A stretch of 54,802 nt of DNA from JAXMAR01 sp046350295 (GCA_046350295.1 JAXMAR010000047.1:1-54802); one strand, 5' to 3'. Shown: positions 1 to 9,845, counted from the stretch's first letter. Made by a program: numbers and translations. The notes: generated by a model from the letters alone, not told the origin.

Positions 1-2
1 CC

Positions 3-146
3 ACCAGGCGCCCAGGCGATCCGGGCGCTCACTTCATGGACTGGACGATCCGGGCCACCGGCCTGGTAAAGGTCGTGCAGGACGTGCCCCGTATCGAGAT
101 CGACGACGCCAAGCAGATTCGCAGCGCCGACGCCAAGGACAAGTAA
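3..146 (+). CDS. C-terminal fragment of an unidentified protein
   Basis: Reading the plus strand from base 3 gives 47 codons without a stop, ending in TAA at 144-146. The tail is charged, ending SADAKDK. The start lies outside the window. The residues include TGLVKVVQDVPRIEI, an alternating hydrophobic pattern that suggests beta strands, but there is too little to name a family. It converges on the CvpA-like gene that ends at 184. Confidence 0.5.
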   Translation, partial: TRRPGDPGAHFMDWTIRATGLVKVVQDVPRIEIDDAKQIRSADAKDK

Positions 147-183
147 TGGAGACGCCGACCGAAAGATCAGGGCCGGCGGGTGG

Positions 184-741
184 CTACGGGGACTTGCCGT
201 CCTCCACTTTTTCGCCCAAGATCTCGCGCAGTCCCTTTACCCCCTCGATCATCTCGCTGCGGTACTTCTCCGGCAACAAGGCGAGCGCGGTCTGCAATCC
301 CTGCGCGAAGACGGGCGCCAGGCGCGATTCCTTCAGCCAGGTTTGCGGGGCCGGGTGCGTCGAGTGCGTGGCGAACAGGCAGAGGATGGCGATGACGATG
401 GCGATCTTGGCCGCGCCGAAGGCGGCGCCGAGGAGGCGATCGAGCCATTCCAGGTCGGAGGCCTGCACGGCGCTGTGCAGCACGCGGGCGATGTAAAAGG
501 TGATGAGGTAGACGGCCAGGAAGACGGCGACATAGGCGACGCCTTGGGCGACGCGCGGCTCCGCGCCCCCGAGCAGGTGCTGGTGCAGAAACTCGGCGCT
601 GGACTCATTGGCGACGACGGTGATCGCGAAAGCGAGGCCGAGACTGACGATGCGGGCGATCTGCCAGAGCAGACCGCTCCAGAGGCCCAGGAGGGCGCCG
701 ATGCCCAGGAGCGACAGGATAGCCGTATCCAGCCAGTACAT
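184..741 (-). CDS. CvpA family membrane protein
   Basis: A 185-residue integral membrane protein with four hydrophobic segments: about residues 8-25, 30-45, 67-88 and 108-123. This arrangement and the motif DRLLGAAFGAAKI (about 101-113) fit the CvpA/colicin V production family, whose exact biochemical role is unclear. The start at 741 was chosen because the first transmembrane segment follows directly (MYWLDTAIL) and an AAAGGTG ribosome-binding site sits about 10 nt upstream. The frame is open back to 1092, but that extension is Arg-rich and has no membrane or domain character. Confidence 0.8.
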   Translation of the reverse strand: MYWLDTAILSLLGIGALLGLWSGLLWQIARIVSLGLAFAITVVANESSAEFLHQHLLGGAEPRVAQGVAYVAVFLAVYLITFYIARVLHSAVQASDLEWLDRLLGAAFGAAKIAIVIAILCLFATHSTHPAPQTWLKESRLAPVFAQGLQTALALLPEKYRSEMIEGVKGLREILGEKVEDGKSP

Positions 742-1114
742 CGCCAAATGTCCGTTCACCTTTCGGCGGGCGCGTTCCGGGACCGGGTCGGGAAGCGACG
801 CAGCGGCCCTTTGCTCCACTCTAGGGGCGCAACCTGTTGAGCAGCAATAGGTGTGGGCTGAATGGCGCGGGATTCGCGCGCGAACGTACGGCCCGCAGCG
901 ATCGGGCGAATTGCACCGACTTTCCCGGCGGCGGAAGAAATCTCCCTTTTTCCGCCAGCCCCCTTGTCCCGCTTGTTCGGTCCCGCGTAAAATTACATCG
1001 GTCCCGCGTGAGGCTTTCGGTGATTGGGCGACGCCGAGAAGTTCTTCCGCGGGGCCTTTTTTTGCGCGCCGCGGGGCGCCGTCTCCTTTCACGCGGCGCT
1101 TCTTCCACTCTTCA
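742..1114. other. Intergenic region without a recognisable gene
   Basis: No convincing gene in these 373 bases. A 12-base direct repeat (tcggtcccgcgt) occurs twice near 979-1008. The region lies between two minus-strand genes and presumably carries the promoter of the CvpA-like gene. No clear -35/-10 pair could be assigned. Confidence 0.4.
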
Positions 1115-1828
1115 CTATCGACCGGCCTTTTTCCGCGCCTTGTATTCGGCGACGATCTTGGCGGGGTTCTCGTTGAAGGCGTCGCGGCAGCCGGAGCAGC
1201 AGACGTAGTAGGTGACGCCCATGTAGCTGACGGTCGACGTGCCGCGGCCGCCGGTGACCACGCATTCGGGCCCCTTGTCCCCCGCCGTGCCGAAGCTCTC
1301 GCCTTCCTTGGTATAGGACACCTGGAACTGCTTGTTGAAGATGGTCCGCTCCGGCGCCCGGGTGGCGTAGGTGAGGATCAGCCGCAGACCGCCGCCGGCC
1401 GTGTTGATCTTGATCTGCTGCCCTTCCTTGGTGGCCGGGTCGATCCGCTCCAGCGTGAGGTATCCCCCCTTGGCGATCTTTCCTTCGAAGACCTGGTCCT
1501 TGCCGTCCTTGGTCGTCAAGGCGAGCTGATAGAGACCCTTATCGGGCACGTAGCGCATCTCCCCCTTCTTGAACAGCTTGCTCGTTCCCATGTTCACGGA
1601 GAAGAAGATCTCCTTCCCCTTGAAGCGCCAGCTCCATTCGGCGGTCTCCTTCCACAGGCTCGACTTGTCCTTTTCCGAGCTGGCGTTCCCTTTCCAGCCG
1701 CCGATGTAATCCTGGAGCGCTTGCAAGGCTTCCTTGGCGTCGGCGGGCTTCTCCGCATCCGGCTTGCCCAGGATCGGAAAGCTGAACGCGAGCAGGGCGA
1801 GCAGGCCTAGGGGGGCAAAACGATGCAT
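1115..1828 (-). CDS. Secreted protein with C-terminal TRASH/YHS-like metal-binding motif
   Basis: A 237-residue protein starting MHRFAPLGLLALLAFSFPILG, a clear signal peptide, so it probably acts outside the cytoplasm. The middle part is beta-rich with no family I recognise. The last 50 residues carry a Cys arrangement of CVVTGG followed by YYVCCSGCRDAFNENPAKIV, typical of YHS/TRASH domains that bind copper or other metals. The start at 1828 is preferred over the open extension to 1954 because it begins the signal peptide and has a GAGG ribosome-binding site upstream. The function of the N-terminal part is unknown. Confidence 0.8.
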   Translation of the reverse strand: MHRFAPLGLLALLAFSFPILGKPDAEKPADAKEALQALQDYIGGWKGNASSEKDKSSLWKETAEWSWRFKGKEIFFSVNMGTSKLFKKGEMRYVPDKGLYQLALTTKDGKDQVFEGKIAKGGYLTLERIDPATKEGQQIKINTAGGGLRLILTYATRAPERTIFNKQFQVSYTKEGESFGTAGDKGPECVVTGGRGTSTVSYMGVTYYVCCSGCRDAFNENPAKIVAEYKARKKAGR

Positions 1829-1912
1829 GGGGGTGACCTCTTGAATCCGGAAGGCGACGGCGTCACGTGGTGGAGTGTACCTTGGGCCGCTTCGCGCACA
1901 AGCACAAGACTG

Positions 1913-1976
1913 GCGAGCCGGGTGGCGTGGGCCCCGGAGGAGTGGATTCAACAATCTGTTCCATCCTCCGGGGGCC
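1913..1976. repeat. Dispersed palindromic repeat, copy 1
   Basis: The 30 bases at 1913-1942 (gcgagccgggtggcgtgg, then gccccggaggag) recur with few changes at 7097-7127. Here the second half also pairs imperfectly with tccatcctccgggggcc at 1960-1976, giving a hairpin. It lies upstream of the TRASH/YHS-like gene. Such GC-rich palindromes are common between planctomycete genes, and no function is implied. Confidence 0.6.
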
Positions 1977-2015
1977 TGTCTATGGGTTGAGACGGTTTTC
2001 GTTCGCGAGTTCCAC

Positions 2016-5000
2016 TCACGGCGCGTCGAGCACGAATACTGTCGTGTTCGCGTTGCCCGTCACCAGCCTTTGCCGTCCGGCGTGAACGTCAGGCTGTGCA
2101 GGAAGCTGCCGGCCTCGGCGTCGCGCATGTCCCAGGAGCGGACTTCAGCGCCCTTGAACAGGTCCCAGAAGCTGACCACGTTCTCGCCGCCGACCGTAGC
2201 GGATACTTGCCGTCCGGGCTGACAAGGCAGGCGACGATCCGGCCGGGGTGCGCGCTTGAAGGTACGGCCGGCTTCACGCTTGGCGACGTTGAGGACCTTC
2301 ACGTCGCCGGTTTCGCTGGGGCGATGAGCGTGGCGCCGTCCGGGGTGAAGGCGATATCCCCCGCGCCGAGACGCCCTTGTCGAGGACGGTCCAGTCGGTC
2401 CCGATTTGCATTCCCTTGTTCTCCAGATCGAAGACGCGGACGACGCCGTCGCGTCCGACGGTGGCGACGCGGCTGCCGTCGGAACTGAAGAGCAGGCGGC
2501 GACGCTGCGCACCTCCCCTTCTTGCCGTCGTTGAAGTTGAAGATCTCGTTACCCGTGGTGGGATCCCAGCCGATCAGGGTCGAGTAACGCTCGAAGGGGA
2601 GCCACGCGTAGAGCCTGTTGGCCCCGGTCGGCGTGATCATGTACGCGGTCGGCGTCAAAAGGCCGAAGAAGGCATGCTTCTGGCCGGGGAGCTGCACGTC
2701 TCCTTGCCGGTCGTCACGTCCCCGGAAGCTGATGTTGCGGTGGTGGTAACGGAGAGGAGCGTCTTGTTGTCGGGAAGGAACGCCAACGCGAGGACGCCCT
2801 CGGTGTGACCGCGCGAGGTGAACAGCTCGACGCCGGTCTCGCGGTTCCGAACTTTGATCGTCTTGTCGATGGCCGTGATCAGCTTGCCGTCCAGGCTGAC
2901 GGCGACCGCATCCACGCTGCCGGTGTGCTCGGTGAGGAATGGAATCTCCCGGCTCGTGATCTCCCAGATCTTCACCAGCTTGTCAACACCCGCGGAGCGA
3001 CGAAGTAGCCGTCTTTGCTGAAGGCGACGTTGGCGACCCAGTCCTTGTGGCCGCAGGGGAACCTGCGCTCCTTGAACGCCGAGCCTTCCAGCTTCCACAA
3101 GCGGACGGTCTGATCAGCGCCCCGACGAGACAGAGTGCTGGTTATCGTTGCGGAAGGCGGACCGAGCAAAGGCCCGGTGTGCCCGCTGAGGACGAGCGGC
3201 GTCCCCGGCTTGGCCAGGCCCAGACACGCACGAGGTTGTCGGCCCCGCGCGAGGCGGGGAGCAGGCCGTTCGGGCTGTAAGCGACGCCCATCACGGCGAT
3301 GGCGTGGCCGATCCAGCTTGTGCTCCAGCTTGCCGTCGTCGGCGTTGTAGAGGAAACTGATGGTCTGATCGACGTTGCCGACGGCGATCTGCAACTGCTG
3401 AGGTGGAAGGCGACGCCGGCGACGACCGCCTTGTTGTCCGCGATGTTGACGACGGACTCTCCCTTTTCGACATTCCAGATGCGGACGGTCTTGTCGGCGG
3501 CGCCGAGACGAGACGCGCGTTATCGAAGGCGAAATCGAGGCACGTGATGGTGCCCGTGTGGCCGGTCAGGTCCTTGAGGAACTTGCCGCTGTTGGCCTCC
3601 CCAGATCTTGATGGTATACGCCCGAGCCGGTGGCGATGTACTTGCCGTCGGCCAGACGGCGTAGGTGACGGGCGAGGTGTGCCCCTTGAGGTGGTGGAGC
3701 GTCTCGCCGCTGGCGGTCGGTGACCTTGGCGGTGCTGTCGGCGGCGGTGAGGAGGAGCGGCCGTCGGGGCTGAAGAAAGCGGTCCAGACGGGAGCCGTCG
3801 TGAACCGTGAAATCGCGCGACTGGAGGACGATGTCGAAGTCCCAGAGGCGCTTTCGATCGAAGTCGGCAGCACGGGAAGCGAAGTAGGTGCCGGCCGGGT
3901 TGAAAGCCAGGGCGCCGATCTCGCCGTTGTGTCCCGCCAGAAGACCCCTTTTTCCTCGCCGGTGTCGGTGTCGAAGATGCGGATGATGCCGTCGGTGGCG
4001 CCGGTGAAGAGGCTTTTGGAGTCGGCTGAAGGCGGCGCAGAAGTGTAATGGTGAGGCGCGGCGGGCCCATGATGATGACGCGGCGCGGCGAGGTGACGCC
4101 GGCTTTCAGCCCGGGCGTCTCCATGTTGTAAGCTGCGCCGTCAGCCCCGATGCGGACCATCGTGCGATTATCCGGGCTGAAGAGGAACTGATCGCGCGGT
4201 GAGGTCCTGATGCGACCAGAACTCGGGCTGCGTCGGGTTGTCGACGATCTTGGGGTACTCCCACATCCGCATCATGCCGTCGCCGACGCCGACGCCGATG
4301 ACCGAGCCGTCCTGGTTGAAGGCGACACTGTGGACGAGGAGAGGGAACTCGGAGATCGAGCAGCGACTTTGCCGGTGTCGACTTCGAAGGCGGTGAGCGT
4401 CGCCTTGCCCCGGCTTCCCCGCCTGCGTGGCGAACAGGTACTTCCCTCGCGCGAGGAGCAGAGATCGGTGACGTAGCTCCCTTCCGCCTTGATCACCTTC
4501 TCTTGCCCGTCTTGGGGTCCCACAGGTGAGGATCGCGGATTCGGCCCCGCGGAGGCGACGCGGCTGCCGTCCGGGCTGAAGGCGACCGCCCGCACCGATG
4601 CGCGTGTCCCATGTACGTGGAGAGCAGCTCGTGGCCGTTCTCGAGGTCCACACCTTGACGCTGCGGTCCTTGCTGCCGGTGACGAGGCTTGCCGTCCGGG
4701 CTGAACGCGAGATCGTTGATTTCCTGGCCGTGGCACTGGGCGGAGGTTGCACCCAGACGCGGGCGACGTTCTGGTCCGGGACATTCTTGGAGTCATGGGG
4801 GAGCTGCCAGCGCGCTGGCAGTACAGTTCGGTGGCCTGAAGCAACCGGCCCTTCTCGAGTGCGGCGTCCGCCTTCTTCGCCATCTCCTCCGACTTGGCCA
4901 TGAGGATGGGAAAGAAGCGTTTGTCAAAACCCTTCTTGACGAGCAGATCGCGCTCGGCCTCGTGGCGATTTCAGGGTCTTGACCTCGTCCGCAGTCGGCA

Positions 5001-5090
5001 GGCGCGTCGGCTGCGCCCGATGCGCGTGCCGCCGAGAAGGACCAGCGCGGCGAGGATCAAGAGATGCGTATGCTTGCCGAAACAGGCCAT
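2016..5090 (-). pseudogene. Secreted WD40 repeat protein, broken by many frameshifts
   Basis: A single gene of about 1,020 codons can be followed on the minus strand from ATG at 5090 (MACFGKHTHLLILAAL, signal peptide-like) to TGA at 2016-2018 (end TTVFVLDAP). Repeating WD40 motifs are visible in all three frames: SPDGK, KTVRIW-like strings, GHTGTITCLDFAFD and GHTSPVTYAVW. Between the signal peptide and the propeller is an alpha-helical linker (AKSEEMAKKADAALEKG). Ten or more frame changes occur, several at homopolymers: at 3594-3604, removal of one C restores the motif IWEANSGKF. Planctomycetes carry many such proteins, often of unknown role. Because motifs stay intact in the shifted frames, sequencing indels are more likely than old decay. 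It may be a functional propeller protein in reality. Confidence 0.75.
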
Positions 5091-5293
5091 TGCTGTGCTC
5101 CCGGCACGATTCTTCGTGGGTTCGGTGGTTACGCTATGGTAAATGTGCGCGGCCGCTGACCCGCAAGGGCCTCAATGCACTGGGGCGGGCGATTCTCGAA
5201 ATCACCCGCCCATCAGTTTGAACGATTCAGCTTGGGAATCGCTCACCGTGGCCAGTACCCATCGTAACGCGCTTACGGAGACCAAAAACGAAC

Positions 5294-5653
5294 TCAAATG
5301 GCCAGCAACACCCGTAGCGTATGGTCGACCTTACCCAACGTCGAATCAGACGCCTTACCCCAGGGAGCCTTTCCAAGCCGGTCCTTGCTAATCGTCGAAG
5401 CTGATCGCAGAGGATGACGCTCGGCGTCTTCAACCCGGCCTCGGGCGGGTCGATGCGAATATGAGCGGGAATGTTCTTCGATTTGGCCAGCTTCGATGTC
5501 AGCAGCACTTGCCGGTCATCACCAGCCCGGCCGGCCCGGCGTTAAAGGCGTCATCGCTGATGATCAAGACGGGGGCGTTGGCCGGCTGCTCGCCGGCCGG
5601 GGGCCCGTTCCAAGGTCGGCCAGCCAGATCTCACCGCGCATGGGATCGGCCAT
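5294..5653 (-). pseudogene. mazF: MazF/PemK-type mRNA interferase toxin, frameshifted
   Basis: Joining three frames gives a protein of about 119 residues that starts MADPMRGEIWLADLG at 5653, continues with VLIISDDAFNAG and VLLTSKLAKSKNIPAHIRID, then PPEAGLKTPSVILCDQLRR, and ends DRLGKAPWG...VLLAI before TGA at 5294-5296. The RGEIWLADLG start, the PPEAGL...PSVILCDQ segment and the length are typical of MazF-family endoribonucleases, which cleave mRNA. At least three single-base frame changes are needed (around 5395, 5510 and 5605). An RHH protein, the probable antitoxin, is encoded just upstream. Either a decayed toxin or sequence errors. The family assignment is firm, its activity is not. Confidence 0.75.
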
Positions 5654-5755
5654 CATTAACCTCGGCGCCTTTGTCCTCAATGGCGCCCCTGTGTCGGCCG
5701 GCGCCTGGGGCAAAGATGCGAAACTATCAAAGGCCGATCTTGCTGGGGCGTCGAA

Positions 5756-6030
5756 CTAACGACAAATCCTGGGTCCAGCAGCATCATCGGGGTCGAGTCC
5801 GTCCATCAGGTGGCGTCCCATTTCTTGCGGCTCGGCAACGTGTTCGGCCAGGCTTCGGGGTCAGCCCGTAGCTCCGCGTAGCCTGCGTTTACGTGATCGA
5901 GGAAAAGCTTTCGGCGGTAAGCGTCAAGCGCATTGGCCAGCACGTCGGACATCGTCTGGCCGGTTTGCGCTGCCAACTCCCGGAGGATCTGGTGGGATGC
6001 CTCACTGAGCGTCACGGTTGAGGTGGACAT
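5756..6030 (-). CDS. Ribbon-helix-helix antitoxin-like protein, partner of the MazF-type toxin
   Basis: The open frame (6030 to 5806) gives 74 residues beginning MSTSTVTLSEASHQILRELA, followed by TGQTMSDVLANALDAYRRK, a CopG/Arc-like ribbon-helix-helix dimerisation and DNA-binding pattern. Such antitoxins usually bind their own promoter and neutralise the toxin through the C-terminal tail. The frame stops after KKWDAT. A one-base insertion there would extend it by LMDGLDPDDAAG to TAG at 5756-5758, a more usual acidic tail, so the real end may be 5756. The MazF-like gene starts about 100 bases downstream. The rest of the sequence, from the beta strand through helix A, looks intact. Confidence 0.7.
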
Positions 6031-6108
6031 GGCCGGAACCTCCTTGATTGCTTCAGTATAGCATCGAGGTCCTGGAAGAAGATAGCGGGCGGAACAGGAT
6101 CCGGCCGT

Positions 6109-7032
6109 CTACTCGGCATCACCGCCTCTTCGGCCGGTGTCGGCCTTGGCGGAAGCCGGCGTGTCGCGCCACAGCCAGCGCAGCGAGTCGGGTAAGATGG
6201 CGCCGCCCTGCTTGCCGTTGTGGCCGCCGTCCCCCCAGACCATCTTGTAGTCGTACTTCTTGTACTTGAGGGCGGCTTCCATCTGCTTGTTGCCCAGGGG
6301 CCAGTTGCCGTGCTCGTTGTCGAGGTCGCCTTCGCCGTCCTGCAGGAAGACGCGGATGGGCTTGTTCTTGGTTTTGCGGATCATGCCGGGGTAGCGGTCG
6401 CCGCCGCGGATGTTGGTGAAGCTGCCGACGTGGCTGAGGACCTTGGAGAAGAGGTCGGGCCGTTCCCAGGCGACGGTGAAGGCGCAGATGCCGCCGGAGC
6501 TGATGCCGCCGATGCCGCGGCCGGCGGCGTCGGAGCGGAGCTTCACCTTCGAGCCGACTTCGGGGAGGATTTCCTTTTCGAGGAACTCGGCGTACTGCGG
6601 GGAGAGGGTGTCGTACTCGAAGCTGCGGTTGCTGGCGAAGGTCTTCTTACCCTTCTTGTCGACGATGGGCTTGCCGGGGAAGTGGCCCGGGTCGATGAAG
6701 ATGGCGACCGTGACGGGCAGCTCTTTCTTGGCGATGAGATTGTCGAGCACGACCGGAACGCGGAACGATCCCTTCGGGTTCATGTAGCCGGCGCCGTCCT
6801 GGAACACCATGACGCAGGCGGCGGTCTTGCCGTCGTACTGGGCGGGGACGTAGTACCAGACGTCGCGCTCGGTGTCGGCGAAGACCTTGCTCTTCCAGGT
6901 GAAGCGCTCGATCTTGCCGTGCGGCACGTCCTTGTTGACCTCGGAGTCGGGGCCGAGCTTGTAGTCGTCCTTGGCGAAGGCGGGTGAGACGAAGGCGAAG
7001 AGAACGAGGAGGGTGAGGAGGCGGCGTGGCAT
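6109..7032 (-). CDS. Secreted esterase of the Fes/IroE-like alpha/beta hydrolase group
   Basis: A 307-residue protein starting MPRRLLTLLVLFAFVSPAFA, a signal peptide with an AFA-K cleavage site. The body fits the putative esterase family (enterochelin esterase/Fes type): VWYYVPAQYDGKTAACVMVF, the nucleophile elbow GIGGISSGGICAF, and a late His in WGDGGHNGKQGG that could complete the triad. An insertion of polar residues (DKKGKKTFASNRSFEYDT) is typical of the planctomycete group. The start at 7032 is set by the signal peptide and a GGAG ribosome-binding site. Substrate unknown. It is divergent from the kinase at 7290. Confidence 0.82.
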   Translation of the reverse strand: MPRRLLTLLVLFAFVSPAFAKDDYKLGPDSEVNKDVPHGKIERFTWKSKVFADTERDVWYYVPAQYDGKTAACVMVFQDGAGYMNPKGSFRVPVVLDNLIAKKELPVTVAIFIDPGHFPGKPIVDKKGKKTFASNRSFEYDTLSPQYAEFLEKEILPEVGSKVKLRSDAAGRGIGGISSGGICAFTVAWERPDLFSKVLSHVGSFTNIRGGDRYPGMIRKTKNKPIRVFLQDGEGDLDNEHGNWPLGNKQMEAALKYKKYDYKMVWGDGGHNGKQGGAILPDSLRWLWRDTPASAKADTGRRGGDAE

Positions 7033-7096
7033 GGAGAGACTCCGGTGAGAGGAGGGGAGAATCCAGGGTAGAGAGTATACGCGGCAACCCCTTGAG

Positions 7097-7127
7097 GCGA
7101 GCCGGGCGGCGTGAGCCCCCGGAGGAG
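7097..7127. repeat. Dispersed palindromic repeat, copy 2
   Basis: gcgagccgggcggcgtgagc followed by ccccggaggag, a near copy of the block at 1913-1942. It sits between the divergent esterase and kinase genes, about 65 bases upstream of the esterase start. The intergenic space here (7033-7289) shows no gene. Confidence 0.6.
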
Positions 7128-7289
7128 CCAGCGGGATAGGCTGCCAAGAGCGCAAGAGTCGAACTTACGGAAAACTCAGACAAAGCCCGACAGGGATAAG
7201 CAACGTGACCTATAGTTGCCTACGGAGTCCTTCGGCGTCGTCTTGAACGGGCGTCGCAAGCGTCCGCACCCGCACGCGAACCGGCCACC

Positions 7290-9791
7290 ATGCACGGACT
7301 TGCCCCCAGCCCAGCTGCAGAACATGTCTCTCCGTCCACGGAGTGGCGCGAAAACATGGAGCCGATCGACGGCTATCGGCTTATCGAGCCCCTCGGCCGC
7401 GGCGGCTTCGGCGAGGTCTGGAAATGCCAGGCCCCCGGCGGCCTCGACAAGGCGCTCAAGATCGTCCGTGGCCCCAGCGAGGACGAGGACGGCGTTCACG
7501 CCCTGCAAGAACGGCAAGCGCTGCAATTCATCAAGAACATCCGCCACCCCTTCATCCTGACCGTCGAGCGCGTCGAGGAGCGCGATGGTTGGCTCTTCGT
7601 CGTCATGGAGCTGGCGGATCGGAACCTCCATGATCTCTGGCTGAGTCACCAGAAGGAAGGCCGACGCGGCATTCCACGTAATGAGCTTCTCGCCTACCTG
7701 CGCGAGGCCGCCGAGGCGCTCGACCTGATGAACTTCGAGCACGGCTTGCAGCACCTCGACGTCAAGCCGCAGAACCTGTTCCTGGTCAGCAATCACTGCA
7801 AGGTGGCCGACTTCGGCCTGGTCAATCAACTCGCCGGCGCCAGGAAGAAGGGGGACGGGCGCGGGCCGACGCCGCGCGGCGTCACTCCGCGCTATGTCGC
7901 TCCTGAAGTGCTCCGGCAGCAGATCAGCCGGCGCAGCGACCAGTACAGCCTGGCCATCGTCTATCAGGAGCTCCTGTGCGGCGAGGCGCCCTTCAAGGCG
8001 CAGAACGGCCGGCAGATGTTCGTCCAGCACATGTCGGCCCGGCCGGACCTCAACGCCTTGCCGGCCCACGACCGCCCGCTCATCGCGCGGGCCCTGGCCA
8101 AGGAGCCGGAGGATCGGTTCGCAAGCTGCGCCGAGCTGGTGCGCCTGCTGACGCAGGCGGGCGACGGCTCGGCCCCGGTTGTCGACGAGGACGAAGGGCC
8201 GCGGACCGTTTCCGTCGCGGAAATCCGGGCCGCACGCGAGGGCGCCGGCCCGGTCAAGAAGCGCGTGCTGGACGGCTATCGCTACGACGACAAGATCGGC
8301 GGCACGCCGCTCGGCGAGCTGTGGCGGGTGCTCGCGCCCACGGGTGAAGAGAAGATCGCCTATCACCTGCAAGGGTTCAACCTGGAGGACGTGAAGGAGC
8401 AGAGGCAGGCGCTGAAGTACTTGCAATCGTTCCGGCAGCCGACACTCCCCCGCTTCGAGATCGCGGAGCTGGCGCCGCACCGGATCGTCCTCTTGTACGA
8501 TCCCTGGGGCGCGAGCCTCACCGAGCGTTTCCGGAGCAAGAAGCTGACACAGGAGGGCTTGCTGCAGACCGTGCTCGAAGCGGCCCACGCCCTGGATGAC
8601 CTGGTCGGCTTGACGAATTTCCGTCACCTCACGATCAGTCCGAACACGCTGCTGGAGGGGCTCGACGGCATTCAGCTGCGCGACTTCGGCCTGGCGGCGA
8701 TCCTGTGGAAATCGGAGCAGGCTTCGCTGGCGGACCTCAATCCGCGCTACGCCGCGCCCGAATGCGCCCAGGGGCGGCCGAGCATGGCTTCGGACCAGTA
8801 CAGCCTGGCCCGCGTCTATGCCGACTTGAAAGTGCGGCTCCTGAGCGGGAAGGAGCGGGCGCCGCGCGGAGCGGACATCGGCCTCGACAGCCTGCCGGCG
8901 CCGGAGCGAGGCGTTCTGGCCCGGGCCCTCGATCCCGATCCGGGCAAGCGCTTCGCCTCGTGCCGGGAAATGGCGGAGGCGCTGGTGCGCAGCCAGCAAG
9001 GAGTGGCGCAGACGACCACCGTCCGCGGCGCCTTGGGGGCGGCCCAGGAAGCGTTCCTGATCAACGTCGCCGACTGGATCGACGCCCAGGCCGCCGCCGC
9101 GCGGGCGGGCTATGCGCCGGAGCTGCATCTGGTCCCCATGGACGACGGCAGCCTGGCGCACGTCTGCACGGCCCAGCTTCTGCCCGGAACGGCGAAGCTA
9201 CGCCTCGACATCTTCCGCCAGGAGTGGAACGCCGAGCGCCGCGCCGGCACGGACACGGAAGCCTTGCTCTTCGTGCCGCTGGAGCGGACCTTCTGGCAGC
9301 GCGTGCGCGGCACGACCGGCGGCGTCGACGTCTTTGTCAGCATCAAGCCGCATGAGGCCAGCCCCAAGCATCTGGCGGAGGCGACCTTCGTCTTCCGGCC
9401 GGCCCATTGCGGCCCCAAGCTGGCGCAGCGCATACGCGAGGAGCTGGCCCCGGCGATGGTCAAGAGCTTGCGCGAGTGCCTGAACGTGAAGAGCGAGCGG
9501 CGCGGCGAGGATCGCGTTCCCTTCGCGTATGAATTGACGGTCCGCCACCGACCGACCGGGCAGCCCCCCGTCGAGCATCGCTGCACCGGGGTCAACCTGT
9601 CGAAGCGCGGCCTGGCCTTCCTTTCCCCGGTCGCGCTCGAGCGCCGCGAAGTCCGGATCCTGTTCAACCTGCCGCAATCCGAGCCCGAGCCGCCGATGGC
9701 GGTATTCCTGAAAGCCCACGTCAACCGCTGCCGGCCCCTGCCGGACGGCCGCTTCGAGATCGGCGCCGAATTCACGCGCGATGCGAAGTAA
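7290..9791 (+). CDS. Ser/Thr kinase-pseudokinase protein with C-terminal PilZ-like domain
   Basis: An 833-residue cytoplasmic protein with no transmembrane segment. Residues about 28-285 form a Hanks kinase domain: Gly loop LGRGGFGEVW, Lys in KALKIV, catalytic loop QHLDVKPQN (non-RD, catalytic Asp kept), ADFGLVN and TPRYVAPE. Residues about 327-565 form a second kinase-like domain whose catalytic loop reads RHLTISPNTL, lacking the catalytic Asp, though DFG and AAPE remain, so it is probably a pseudokinase. After an unidentified region (about 585-735), residues about 735-833 look like PilZ: RRGEDR, then VNLSKRGLAF and IGAEF. PilZ domains often bind cyclic di-GMP, so the protein may couple that signal to phosphorylation. 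Met23 (7356) is an alternative start with an upstream GGAG. Monocistronic and divergent from the esterase. Confidence 0.85.
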   Translation: MHGLAPSPAAEHVSPSTEWRENMEPIDGYRLIEPLGRGGFGEVWKCQAPGGLDKALKIVRGPSEDEDGVHALQERQALQFIKNIRHPFILTVERVEERDGWLFVVMELADRNLHDLWLSHQKEGRRGIPRNELLAYLREAAEALDLMNFEHGLQHLDVKPQNLFLVSNHCKVADFGLVNQLAGARKKGDGRGPTPRGVTPRYVAPEVLRQQISRRSDQYSLAIVYQELLCGEAPFKAQNGRQMFVQHMSARPDLNALPAHDRPLIARALAKEPEDRFASCAELVRLLTQAGDGSAPVVDEDEGPRTVSVAEIRAAREGAGPVKKRVLDGYRYDDKIGGTPLGELWRVLAPTGEEKIAYHLQGFNLEDVKEQRQALKYLQSFRQPTLPRFEIAELAPHRIVLLYDPWGASLTERFRSKKLTQEGLLQTVLEAAHALDDLVGLTNFRHLTISPNTLLEGLDGIQLRDFGLAAILWKSEQASLADLNPRYAAPECAQGRPSMASDQYSLARVYADLKVRLLSGKERAPRGADIGLDSLPAPERGVLARALDPDPGKRFASCREMAEALVRSQQGVAQTTTVRGALGAAQEAFLINVADWIDAQAAAARAGYAPELHLVPMDDGSLAHVCTAQLLPGTAKLRLDIFRQEWNAERRAGTDTEALLFVPLERTFWQRVRGTTGGVDVFVSIKPHEASPKHLAEATFVFRPAHCGPKLAQRIREELAPAMVKSLRECLNVKSERRGEDRVPFAYELTVRHRPTGQPPVEHRCTGVNLSKRGLAFLSPVALERREVRILFNLPQSEPEPPMAVFLKAHVNRCRPLPDGRFEIGAEFTRDAK

Positions 9792-9845
9792 TCGATCCTT
9801 CCGACGCTGTAGCCGAACTCGTGAGAGGACTGTCTCCCACTCGAC

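Noticed and set aside
742..1092. N-terminal extension of the CvpA-like protein
   Set aside because: The extension is Arg-rich, without a membrane segment, and an RBS plus a typical start are found at 741.
2016..5090. Programmed frameshifting in the WD40 gene
   Set aside because: Ten or more changes in both directions, without slippery heptamers or structure, cannot be programmed recoding.
5756..5810. TGA in the antitoxin tail as a selenocysteine codon
   Set aside because: Reading through in frame gives no sensible tail. A one-base frameshift gives a better acidic end, and the interval is full of indels.
7176..9161. A 661-codon minus-strand open frame
   Set aside because: Antisense shadow of the kinase-pseudokinase gene. 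Its composition is typical of an opposite-frame translation of GC-rich coding DNA.
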